Source of the DNA: Crambe crambe
Taxonomy: Eukaryota > Porifera > Demospongiae > Poecilosclerida > Crambeidae
Reading direction: 5' to 3'
NCBI GenBank assembly: GCA_963924555.1
Contig: OZ004586.1
Coordinates: 8,080,501 to 8,144,500, forward strand
DNA length: 64,000 bases
Positions 11,373-21,663 of the stretch are shown one piece after another; position 1 is the stretch's first letter; every line of letters starts with the position of its first letter. The notes under the pieces are model-generated. The model did not search any database. It was not told where the DNA came from and saw nothing but the letters and a program-made list of their open reading frames with translations. Made by a program: the position numbers and the translations under genes.

Positions 11373-12767
11373 CTAATCTTCAGCTTTATCATCACCAGAC
11401 GACTGTTCAATCTTCTTGATCTCTTCATCTGCTTTGAAATCAAGTTTCTTGATATCTTCTTGTGCGATGCTCAATTCAGCTGAGAAATTCTTAACCAAGT
11501 CATCAAGACGTGTACGCGACTCGTCATGGGTGGGATTTTCTGCAATGTACTTGTAGAGTTCCTTTTGAGTCAATCTGATATGTCCAACATATTCATTGCA
11601 CATGCTGTACAGAGCAACCCACTTGGCATAATATGTGACTGCTTTCACCTTGAAAGACCTGGACGTCCAGATCCTCAACCTCTTTTCTTCAGAATGCTTC
11701 ATGCCACTTTGAATCTCCTTCTTCATGCGGTTGTCAGCTAATTCGAGACAGTGTTCCTTCAGTTGAGTCCAAAATAGAGCGGCTCGCATCATCACGATCG
11801 ATAGCTGTCTCAGAGCTCCACAAGCTTGCTGTAAGAACTTCACAGCCTTTTCAGATTCACTCTGTTGGTCTTTACAATTCTCCATTTCCACTAGGAATTC
11901 GGTCATCTTCTCCATATTCTCATAGCGCAGTCTCCTGTTCTCTTTCTCAACTTGAAGCTTTCCAATACTTTTCTCTTTCCACTCAGTGGCTCGCTTTTTT
12001 GCATCTTCTTTTTTTGAACCAAAGATCTTCGAACCCAAACGAAAGTCACCTGTCAAGCCATTCAGGACTCCCTCCATAATTCCAGTCTCCATTTTTCCAA
12101 TTTCTTCATCTTGCAATGCTTCGTACTTTTGTCTTTCCCTTTTGGCTTCTTCCTCTTGTTTGCGACAATTCTCGATGATTTCTTTTTGAGCTTTTTCTTT
12201 CTCCTTCAGCTCTTTCTCTTTTTTTTCCATTTTCTTGGCCAGTTCGGCTTCATCAGTCTGTGTTCGCATGGTATTCTCAAGAGCAGCTTTCACTTTCACT
12301 TCTTGTCCTTCAAAGTCTTTCTGAAGGTCTTCAGCAGCTTTAGCCATCTTCCCAGCAAGCTCAGACAAACATGCGAGGTTGTCTACAGCCATATCTTCAA
12401 GACCATCCAGCAGATACTGGTAAGCACCTTTTAATTCTTCAAGAATCGTTCCAGAGGTGGACTTGAATTTGGCAACTGTGATTGCTGATTTATCGCAGAG
12501 CTTAGTGATGTCATAGCCAAGGTTTTGCACTTCTATCTGCAGCTTGGTGAGTTCTGGCTTTGCTTCTCCAGCTCCAATAGCATTGTAGGCAATTCGAATG
12601 AACTTTCCTACACGTCCCAAATCATCCACTAGTGTCTTCAGGTCTAGAGAACCACACAATTTATCTTTCTCTGCCACAACAATTGCTGAAGACTCGGGAG
12701 GTTCAGTAAGGATAGAATACTCCATTTCCCCAATCAGTACATTAGTCTGAGCCTCAGATATTTCCAT
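11373..12767 (-). CDS. Long alpha-helical coiled-coil protein, 464 residues
   Basis: Single-exon gene. The start ATG (12765-12767) is the first in frame. The product is almost entirely helical: an N-terminal helical region with GRVGKFIRIAYNAIGAG (about 45-70), a highly charged coiled coil (about 165-225, KKMEKKEKELKEKEKAQ), a short hydrophobic break (VLNGLTGDFRLGSKIFG, about 235-255) and a second helical half. The coil / hydrophobic break / coil order resembles helical membrane-inserting proteins, but the central segment is short and weak, so a structural or scaffolding role is equally possible. No signal peptide or enzyme motif is visible. A relic of a paralogue lies near 255-335, so it belongs to a family in this genome. 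Function unknown. Confidence 0.7.
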   Translation of the reverse strand: MEISEAQTNVLIGEMEYSILTEPPESSAIVVAEKDKLCGSLDLKTLVDDLGRVGKFIRIAYNAIGAGEAKPELTKLQIEVQNLGYDITKLCDKSAITVAKFKSTSGTILEELKGAYQYLLDGLEDMAVDNLACLSELAGKMAKAAEDLQKDFEGQEVKVKAALENTMRTQTDEAELAKKMEKKEKELKEKEKAQKEIIENCRKQEEEAKRERQKYEALQDEEIGKMETGIMEGVLNGLTGDFRLGSKIFGSKKEDAKKRATEWKEKSIGKLQVEKENRRLRYENMEKMTEFLVEMENCKDQQSESEKAVKFLQQACGALRQLSIVMMRAALFWTQLKEHCLELADNRMKKEIQSGMKHSEEKRLRIWTSRSFKVKAVTYYAKWVALYSMCNEYVGHIRLTQKELYKYIAENPTHDESRTRLDDLVKNFSAELSIAQEDIKKLDFKADEEIKKIEQSSGDDKAED

Positions 12768-14025
12768 TTTCGGAGAAATTGCTGTTTCTTCTTGGAAGGA
12801 AATAGTCAGCAGAATACTTAGAAGCCTGTCGTTGAGTAGGAAGCTGATAGGGACTGCAGCAGTAGCTAGTAGTTAGCTTCTTTAAATAGCAGCTGATGAT
12901 CCCACAGGGGAAAGTACAGTATTGATGACTATAGACTTGGAATGAATAGGCTTGGAATGAATAGGCGCCCATGCAGGGATATATTCCAGGGAATTTCCCA
13001 GGGAGGCTTATTTTGATTTAGCAAATGATAGAGCTATACCCATATACCCAGGAATTGCTTGGGATATATCCAGGGAATTTCCCACACTGTAAAAATGAAA
13101 GTGTGTACTGTGCATTGGGACAAAATGGTGTGCAGTAAACACTTTTGTTTTTACAGTGCAGGGAGGCTTGATTTGCAATAGAGGGGCACCCCATACGGGA
13201 GTAGACCCAGGGTATTTCCCAGGGACACTTTGTTATTAAAGATTTGGCAAATGATAAAGAGTATAGTGCTATACCCAGGAATTGCTTTCAGTTTGACCCT
13301 ATAGATACACATGTGGACAGACTTGGCAAGCACCTGGGGCATACCCAGGGAATTTCCAGGAATTTGAAGAATAATGGCCATGAACATGCTCACCTTGCTA
13401 TTAAACAGGTCATTAACATGCATCTATCACATCTAGCTAGTTATGTACTAGAGAATTTTCCAGGGAAATATAAAAAATGAGATACCACTAGTTAATCTTG
13501 CTAGCTAACAGGTTATCCACTATGCATTACAACAGAGAAACCTTGGCTTCAGGGATGTGAATCTCATCTTGCTAACAGGTTATCTGTGGTGTATTATTGC
13601 TGGGAATTATCCAGGGATATGAACAATGATTATGAAGTGCCTCACAGGTTATCAGCATTACTAGCAGATCATTATGCATCACCACAGAGAAACCTGGCTG
13701 TACCAATCTTGTATCTGTTATGTTAGAGAGCTAGAGAAACCTTGGGTATGGATAGCTAGCTACCTACGTATCTTGCTAACAGGTTATTGGCTAGTTCCGT
13801 TCTGCATCTAATAAATAGCTGTTTGTATTCCATAGAGCTCCATTCAGATTCCATTCAGATTCATTCCATTCCATTCAGATTCAGATTCCATACAGCCTAC
13901 CACATCTGGGGAAACACAAGGGAGTTTCCCTGTTACTTTCACTGTGTGCTATGCCATAAGAAGGAGTATATTAGGACTTCAATCATATTTTAGAGAAGTG
14001 TGAGGTAGCTATCTTGCTATCAGTT
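12768..14025. repeat. Intergenic region with related repeat words
   Basis: Words such as CCAGGGAATTTCCC, ATACCCAGGAATTGCTT and TTGCTAACAGGTTAT recur at 12975-13790. One block (about 13013-13060) is repeated in degenerate form at 13227-13290. An imperfect hairpin (13085-13158) pairs CACTGTAAAAATGAAAGTGT with ACACTTTTGTTTTTACAGTG. A pyrimidine/AT satellite built on CATTCAGATTC covers 13845-13890. No gene is seen. Confidence 0.6.
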
Positions 14026-15018
14026 ATGAGTTCCAATTCCTGCAGAGAAATTGTAGAAAAAGGCCAGCACTGCTTTGCTGTAGCCAAGAGAACTCTAGAT
14101 AGCATCCATACAAGAAAGGATGCTAAAGCAGCAGCTAAGCAGCTAGTTTCCCTACGTGATGATGCCAAATACTTGCAAGAAGTGGCAGAGAAAACAAAAG
14201 AGAATTTTGAAAAGAAAGAGAAAGAAATGCAGGAAGAAATGGCTAGTCTTCATGATGAGATGCAGAGGCATCAGTCCGCTGTTGTGAATCTGAATGAAGC
14301 AAAATCTAAAGCAGAACACACACGACAAGTGCAAGAGAAGAGAATATCAGACACACAATACGAGTTGCGCCAAGCAGAGAACAGGCTCTCAGACGCTGAA
14401 AGGGATTTACGTGATGCAAAGGAAGAAGAAGCCAAAGTGATGGCTGTATCTGTATCATCCACAGCTGTGGCTGGAACCGTGATAGCAGGCATACTTACAC
14501 TTGGAATTGGGTCTGCAGTGGGAGCTGCTCTGGGGACTTTAGCAGGAACGAGTGTGGGAGCAGCTGCCGGAGCAGGAATTGGTGCAATCATTAATGAAGC
14601 TGAAGGAAGAGTCAGCAGAGCCAAGAGTGATATAAGTCACAAGAAGGATGACATTGAAAGAGCAAAGAGAGAGTTGAATGATACAAAGAGCTCTCTGTCC
14701 AATATCCAGCAACAGATAAGTAACTATAAAAGAAGTATTTCTCAAAAGAAGTCTGAAATCGACCAGCTTCACCAGAAAATTGGTGCGATGAAAGAGTCTA
14801 TAGCTTTTCAACTGAAGTCAATTCATTTCTGGGAACTCTTCACTCATCATTCTGAAAATGCAAGTGAGCGTACACAACGCTTGGAGAGGATCGTCAGAAA
14901 AGCTTCAGAGAAGCAATGTTTAAAAATTTTGCGAAAAAATGGAACTATTACTATTGCTAATTCGTTCCTAGAGGCCTGGAAAGAGATTTCCAATGATGGT
15001 CATATTATCATTATATAA
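14026..15018 (+). CDS. Coiled coil - glycine-zipper hydrophobic hairpin - coiled coil protein, 330 residues
   Basis: Single exon; the first in-frame ATG is at 14026. The layout is clear: a helical and coiled-coil N-terminal half (about 1-137), an uncharged, alanine/glycine-rich hydrophobic segment (about 138-189) containing GxxxG-like spacing (TLGIGSAVGAALGTLAGT, then GAAAGAGIGAII), then a second coiled coil (about 190-265) and a helical tail. This layout is shared by helical pore-forming or membrane-remodelling families such as apolipoprotein-L-like proteins and bacterial two-component helical cytolysins. Membership of any of these is inference from layout only, and membrane insertion is a prediction. 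No signal peptide is visible, so it would act inside the cell or be released without the classical pathway. It is transcribed away from the other coiled-coil gene, 1.26 kb away. Confidence 0.75.
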   Translation: MSSNSCREIVEKGQHCFAVAKRTLDSIHTRKDAKAAAKQLVSLRDDAKYLQEVAEKTKENFEKKEKEMQEEMASLHDEMQRHQSAVVNLNEAKSKAEHTRQVQEKRISDTQYELRQAENRLSDAERDLRDAKEEEAKVMAVSVSSTAVAGTVIAGILTLGIGSAVGAALGTLAGTSVGAAAGAGIGAIINEAEGRVSRAKSDISHKKDDIERAKRELNDTKSSLSNIQQQISNYKRSISQKKSEIDQLHQKIGAMKESIAFQLKSIHFWELFTHHSENASERTQRLERIVRKASEKQCLKILRKNGTITIANSFLEAWKEISNDGHIIII

Positions 15019-15169
15019 CTTTGTGCTTAGCCATGTAAAGTAGATGAGCTTTTTTCTGTGGTAGCTAGCTAAAATATAATGCACATGCACATCAGCTGCA
15101 AGACGGCCATGCGACTCATGAGTGGGCATGCATATCAAGAGCTATAGCTTTAGCATGCAAAACATACAT

Positions 15170-15325
15170 CTGGTAAGTGGTCATCATCTGGTACATGGTC
15201 ATCATGTCATCTGGTACGTACGTACGTGGTCATCATTGGGTATGTGGTACGTGGTCATCATCAATCTGGTACAGTACACAATCTGGTACAGTACATGGTC
15301 ACAGTCATCTGGTACGTGGTCATCA
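15170..15325 (+). repeat. Degenerate tandem repeat of TCATCTGGTACGTGG
   Basis: The words TGGTCATCATCTGGTAC and CTGGTACAGTAC recur about ten times with variation. The open frames across this block are repeat translations and not genes. Confidence 0.7.
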
Positions 15326-15829
15326 CAGCTATGCATGCATTCACTTGACTGTGATACAAACATGGAGCAGTATGGCACTCTAGATTTTGTGACAGATTGT
15401 GTCTCAGTCTTATAGTTCATGAGTTATGCCCTGCAGAATAACCCTACATCAGTCCCCACATCAAACCATACCACATAATGGCTGACATTTGAACAAGAAT
15501 ACGTATCTCAGCTGTGCTTATTGGTATGAACTCAGCTATCAGTAGTCTTGCAGCACTTTGTAGAGTTTTAGCTAATTGGCTAACTCTGCACTTGTAAATT
15601 GTATTGTAAAGCAAGCACACAATCATCAATGAAAGTCCTCCCTCACTGCACTTGCCCCTGTAATAAGACTTTTGATTGGTGTAGGAAGATGGTTTGGTTT
15701 GGAGGGCTGGGGGTGAGTGGAGACCTATAGCTAGCTAGTTACCTATGCAAAGTAGCCCCCCCCCCCCCCCCAGCCAATTAGCTAATATTGTGTCTTGAAT
15801 GTACAGCTGTTATGTAGTTGAGGGGGCCC

Positions 15830-16045
15830 ATTGCTATAGCTAACCAGTGGTTTTATGCACCAGATGTACATTTGACTGGCTCTCTTTTCAGGACAGCTGT
15901 TAGTTCAGGTCAAAACTAACTTGTTTGGATGAAATAAGAGTCCAGGGTCCATTGCTATAATGAAGTGTTATTACCACTAACCAGTGGTTTGTGCACCAGC
16001 TGTAAGTCTGACTGGCTGTCTCTCTTTCAAGGACATCATAATGTG
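15830..16045 (+). repeat. Two-copy direct repeat, about 60 bases each
   Basis: The segment beginning CTAACCAGTGGTTTTATGCA (about 15840-15895) recurs at about 15975-16035 as CTAACCAGTGGTTTGTGCAC, including the downstream GACTGGCTSTCT and TTTCARGGACA words. Both copies are preceded by CCATTGCTATA. Confidence 0.7.
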
Positions 16046-16482
16046 TGTATATGTAACTAACTCACTCCAAGTAGCTAATGCTTGGCACGCTGACTCAGCT
16101 AGTCAGACTGGCTGTCTCCTTGGTGATATCATGAATTATTAGATTATAGGTACAGCTATGGCTGGCTTCTCACAGGTTACTTGTCTCTTTGAATATGCAT
16201 TGGCTGTAAGTACATGATGAAAGTTACATGTAACTACCTTGTCTATGATTAGCTGATGTTTTTATGCAAACAAGCCTCCCCATCAAATGGACTGACTTAC
16301 TGTCTCTGAACAAAGTGATGTTTGAGAATATGAATCTTAAGTTGTGTTTACTAGGTAATTTCTTAATTTCCATTGCATAAACAGCTTGGTGACTGCATAG
16401 TGAGTCCCCTCTAAGTTTGTTTTGTCTATACAAATGGATATCTAAATAACTTTAAAAATCACCTTTCTGTTATATAGCTATG

Positions 16483-16612
16483 GTGGAACCTCTGATGAAG
16501 ACACTCCAAAAGAGAATAAGACATTCAGTATACCTTTGTAGTTATATACACCTCCAAAAGAGGACTACCTCTCTACAAAGGACAAAAGGCTATACTTGGA
16601 GGTTCCACTGTT
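16483..16612. mobile_element. Short foldback element, GGAACCTC family
   Basis: Starts with TGGAACCTCTGATGAAGACA and ends with GGAGGTTCCACTG, so the termini are short inverted repeats. The interior contains AAGAGGAC and CAAAGGACAAAAGGCTA. The same layout is seen at 45228-45358. Confidence 0.65.
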
Positions 16613-18724
16613 AGCTATAGCTAGCTCTGGCAACTATGTAGCTACGTAGGTAGATTTGTGATTTTCTTATAATAGCCATGATGTTTCCATCATGTCGATA
16701 ATTATAGGCAACCACATCTGTAGTTATAAAGGTTATATACTTAGGCAGGGGTGTATCCACAGAATTTTGAGTGGTTCAGTGTGCTTTATGTGTGGAAGAT
16801 AGCCATGCCCACTTTACCCTTTATCATTCACACCCACTTTTATAAGGAGTTTTGCTTCCATGTCCAACCGTCTGTGAGATCTCGATGAAAATTAAGTAGC
16901 TACCATTAAATGATTAAGGCATGCTTGGATCATGGTGTTTCATAGGTGGGATAAAATTGGATGATAAAGTGGTCCGGTGAAAACTGGAGTGGTGGATACA
17001 CCTCTGTTAGGTTGTATAGTTGTACACTTGTATGTAGCTAGGTTGTATTGACTAAGCACATGTGATGGATATAGATAATACAGCAGCTATATACGTATAC
17101 TCTTCCCTTCCAGGTATTTGATTCAGTGTGTAAATCAAAACATTGATTTTCCCCAACTGTAAATATGGAGTCACTTTCTATAATCACATCATATGCACAA
17201 TTTTTAAGACTGTATATATTTCATCATCCAAGCATGTTGATGCATGTCTTAATTCAATCACTGCATGCTACCACCCTAAACTAAACTTAAGGTTGAATTG
17301 TGTCTCGTACTAATGACATGCAGGACTGGTGGTGAAGCATTACAATAGAGTTCAAGCTGCAGATGCAGCAGCCTTAGAGTGAGTACACACATGCATGCTT
17401 GTTGATAAAAGTGATGACATACTATATACCCTCATTCTATAGAATGGGGTTTTTTTTTGTGGTGTAATAGTACGTATGTTATTAAACATCATCCACTGTT
17501 ATTACTTACTTAGAGTAGAAACTCTGATGAAGGATGAGGACAAACCTATTTCACAAATCACAATGCAAAAGATATTATCTGCTAATACATTTTTGCTTCA
17601 TGACTCGGAGAGAAAGACCTCTCTTGACAGCTAATAGCAACGAAGGACGAAATGGCTGCTTCAAATGCTGTCCTTAACGGTCGGTGCACTGCAAACAGAA
17701 CTGAATAACTAGCTAGTATAATTAGCAAGCTATGCATCCCTTTTAGGGTTAACTTTCAGACTATATATATGCATGTATACATATGTATTGCACCCCATGC
17801 ATACAGAATAAGCATGGACTGATAACTAGTTAAGTAGAGTTATGTAGCTACTTATAGTTGTGCTGCTAACAGGATTTACTTAACCCCCTAATGATTAGTT
17901 CAGATATTCCTGCTGATTATATTATATTCACCCCACCATGCATGCATGCATGCATGCATGTGCACATGCAGAGCTGGAAACCATGATAATTAATTGGGTA
18001 ACCCCTGGGCAAAAAAAAATTTAAAAAAATGATTGAATGCATGCATGCATGCATGCTATGGAATAAAGTTGCTATATTGATCAATTTCCATGTTTGGTAT
18101 TGTCTATTAATTTGGCAGTCTGCAAGGCAAATTTTTCAATTTGAAAGTGAGTCATAGCTAATTACGTAGATACCTTGCTCTCCATTTTATGTATAGACAC
18201 ACAGTAAGGCCATGCAGGTTCTTTCCCTGTAGTGGGAGTTGAAGAGTACAGTAGTCCAAGCTCCTTCGAAGAACGACATAACTGGAAGCTGTGGGCGAAT
18301 TGGCCATGCACTTAACCACCCACAGGAACAGTTTGTTTTTAAGTAGCTATTCAGGTTGTAAGTAGGTCTATTCATGCAGCCTTTCCAGTGAAGAAACCGT
18401 TTCAGAAAACCCTATTCTGCACAGTAAATGATGAAATCTGTACACAGTAAGTGATGGAATCCACATGCATGGTAATTAGCTAGCTAAGTGATAAGTATCT
18501 AAACACTTATTGAGGATTCTGTGCTATTTTAATGATTTTTCTAACTGTGCATAGCCTTTCTTCTTCTTCCTGGATGGGAACAAGAGACACAATTTGCTCC
18601 CTTGACTCTTTTGCTAAGCCTCAATTTAGTTTATCTATATGCATAGTTAGAGTGCATACATGTCCCTCTACTATTTTAGGAAGCCCTCTTTGAAAAAAAA
18701 ATCTCATCATGTGATTGAATATAG

Positions 18725-20957
18725 CTATTATCAATTGATAGCAATGAGTGTGATTTGGTTGGTACACATGTGCTACTAATTCTTGCACTGGTCCTATGGA
18801 GTACATCAGTGGCATTTTGTAAACCAAAAGTGGCTGACTGTGACAGTGTTGGAGGTGATACCTTCCCTGCCCCTGGGTAGGTATATGCTATCATAATAAT
18901 TATGTTAAGCACTAATCCATAGAACAATACCTTGTACAGCTAGATTGGTTTGTGGGCATGGGCATGTTAATTAATGATAATTAGTACAGCATTAAAGAGG
19001 CATTAAAGAGGCGTCTAGTTAACACTAGAAGTGTCGTGTTGCCATTAAATTTGGATATCACTCTTGCACACCTCAATTTAGCTGTTTGCAACATTAGGGG
19101 CACATGAAATATTATGTAGCCAATTTTATATAATTCGGACTACGTACATAGCTAATACCTTCCAAGCTGAATGTTGATTATAAAACTTACTTGCTGCATG
19201 CAGCCATCGCATCTGCTACTACAGGAGAAGTAGGTGCAACTGGGTGGTCATTGAGAGAAGCAGAGGAGAAATCAAATTCATATCAGGCATGACAAAGATA
19301 GCTTCTCCCTCTTTCTTCAAAAAGGGTGCAAGATACCCTAACAAGAGACTCTGCCAATATCATGTTCCAGCCTGTCCCCCTGGCAGTCTTTCCTTTCTGC
19401 AGTGGAGCAGCTTTGATTTGGAAAATCCCATCATAATTGCTGGCAATAAGTTTTCCCTTGATTTTATGAAAATACTAAGTGGCATTGACTTGGGCTCAGG
19501 AGTGATGTTGGATATTCAAGGTGCACTTTGTGGCACTCAACCTCCCTTTTCACTTCTTTATCATAGTGGTTTACCACTGAAAGTTGAGTTTAAGAGCAAT
19601 TCACATAAGAGGTTCAAAGGATTCGGAATTGATATCCTATGTGCTCCTTTTCTGAATCATAGTTCACAGAATAGTCAATCGAAAAGGAATGTGCATTCTT
19701 CCTTGAATGAGGATGTGGAGGAGGAAAATTTAACGGTACAAGAGCAGAGCAGAATGAATTGTACAGAAGTGGCTGCGTCTCCTATTCCTCTGGATCTGGA
19801 AGTGAGTTTCCTTCTCTCTTTCTCATGCACCCCATAGCTAAACACCCCCAATTCCCCAAGCCCCCCAGTTATCTAGACATCACATCCTGCATGCACCCCC
19901 TACATAGACATCCTGTGTGCTTCCCCATGCATCCCCTCATAGATATCTTGTGTGCTTCCCCGTCTATAGCTAGACATCCTGTGTGCTTCCCCATCTATAG
20001 CTAGACATCCTGTGAGCTTGAGCTTCCCCTACTGTGTGCAATCATATAGCTAAATTTAGACGTTATCGTAGCTAATATCATTTCAATTTCTAGGTGGATA
20101 ATCATAACCCTAATTCTCAGGAGTTGGCCATCATCTCAACTCTTTTAAATGCCACTACTCCCTTCTTTGATGATAAAGAAGGTCGGCACTAATTAATGCA
20201 CTTAATACCGTATACGAGTTAAATTTGGCAGTGTATTAAATTTGACGGTTTGGCGGTCTGTCTTGAAAATGTCAATAATAATGCCCGCCAATATCTATAG
20301 CTATGGGGTGGGGCTTGAGCACGCAGCAAGCGATGAGCTACACGCTCAAGATCAAGACTATTCTTGATTAGCTAGCTAATTCTGTTTCCAGCTGTTTTGT
20401 GATCGTGATGGCTCTTTGAAAGTTCTTGAAGAAGGAGGAAAAGGAATGGTTTCCTTGATGGAAGCTCAGTTAAAAGTTTAAAGAGATAGATCGTGAAGTG
20501 AAGAGGACCGAGCAAACTATCAGGAGAGGGAAGCAGCATGCACAAGTGTGCGATAACATGCACCGCTGCCAATAATAATGTCTGCCAAAATCTTGGTGCA
20601 AACGCCAACTAAAACTCCCACCAAAATTAACTTGTATACGGTATATCATTTGCATTATATTGCACATGATAATTAGCTAAAAACACCAAGTGAAGCATAG
20701 ATGGTTGAAGTCATACTTTTTGTTCCACAGGCTCTCCATGCATGATGTACTAATCATCACCTATTGTGCATGAGATGATCTATTAATTTATTATTTTTTC
20801 TTTAATTGCAGCACCTGCTGACCTGAGAGTGGATTCTGAAGCACTGCATTTGGCATTTCAGTTTCAAAATGCTTGCAACATCTTCCTGAGGCAGGCTGCA
20901 TGCTCCTTCCTCACCATGGTAGAAGAGAAAGGCTTAATCAAGGACCAGATAATCTGA
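18725..20957 (+). pseudogene. Secreted CUB-like family member A1, shortened and without a clear start
   Basis: First of four tandem paralogues. Exons by comparison: about 18725-18876, 19204-19801, 20094-20181, 20812-20957. Exon 1 ends in the family pattern CDSVGGDTFPAPG and follows a hydrophobic stretch, but the frame has no ATG after an in-frame TAG (18722-18724). The ATG at 18744 looks like the family start in position but is in another frame and stops after 11 codons. Exon 2 carries the CUB-like domain (NKRLCQYHVPACPPG; LPLKVEFKSNSH; GFGIDILCAPF) with a KR site (QSKRNV), but lacks the PDECN segment of its relatives. The exons for the conserved unknown domain and the Thr/Pro linker are absent. 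The C-terminal exon is intact (NACNIFLRQA). Either a pseudogene or a gene with an unrecognised upstream exon. Confidence 0.65.
20205..20644. mobile_element. MITE-like element in the last intron of A1
   Basis: The left end ATACCGTATACGAGTTAA (20205) matches the reverse complement of the right end (20644), which reads ATACCGTATACAAGTTAA. The arms extend with GGCAG/GGTGG-type similarity for about 60 bases. No protein is encoded. The size is 440 bases. Confidence 0.72.
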
Positions 20958-21663
20958 GCTTTTTCAATACAATTTGACTGTACACTGTATCCTAACATTA
21001 GCTAATTACTTGCAGCTACACAACTGCATACATACCTTGCTACTGTACGTATATATACATGCATCATTCTTCAGCTTGAAATAACAAAATAAGTTGGTTT
21101 GAAGAACTCCAGGTGCAGGTCATGTAACCTGAAAGACCAATCAAGCCCCTCGTGTACACATGGATCAAAAACAAAAATCAGCTAACTACACTGTCATATA
21201 TACTTATGTGGAGTAGCTAGCTATTCTCGCATACCGTATAGCGCGATATTTTCGTGGGTAAAATTTTTCATATATGGTTCACACCAATATTTGCAAAACC
21301 ACAAAAATTTTGACCTACGAAAATTTTTTGCTCTATGGGAATTAGGTGCCTGTAAATGAATGATCAGTGATCATGTCAAAGGACTCAGTATATCTTATAG
21401 CTAGCCTAACGCTAAATAAATTTTGTGATAATGATACAATACAACATTGCATGTATATACTTGAAGCAAAAAAATTGTTAACCTCTTAGCTATAAATACA
21501 GATCATGATTGTGACAAGAATTAGGACCATGAAAAAATTGAAAGCATGAGAAACACAGACAATAAAAAAGCTGGAGCATTATAGCTTCATCTAACTGTAG
21601 GCATCTATTCCTAGTACATTATAATGGAAGAATAGACATAGATCAGTCTCTGTATGATTGCAT
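20958..21663. other. Spacer with a foldback element
   Basis: A1 ends at 20957 and the convergent TRIM-NHL gene ends at 21664. Between them lies a CCGTATAGCG foldback element (21232-21339). Nothing else is recognisable. Confidence 0.55.
21232..21339. mobile_element. Small palindromic MITE, CCGTATAGCG family
   Basis: The left arm reads ACCGTATAGCGCGATATTTT followed by CGTGGGTAAAATTTT. The right arm (21303-21339) is the degenerate reverse complement containing AAAATTTTGACCTACGAAAA. A better-preserved copy is at 40310-40443, and half a copy is near 43083-43150. Confidence 0.75.

Larger units (their letters stand above)
15019..18724. other. Gene-poor spacer rich in short repeats
   Basis: No supported gene in 3.7 kb. 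It holds a degenerate repeat of GGTCATCATCTGGTAC (15170-15325), a 16-base C run (15756-15771), a duplicated block (15830-16045), foldback copies (16483-16612 and about 17515-17690) and (GCAT)n tracts (17938-17961 and 18036-18056). Confidence 0.6.
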
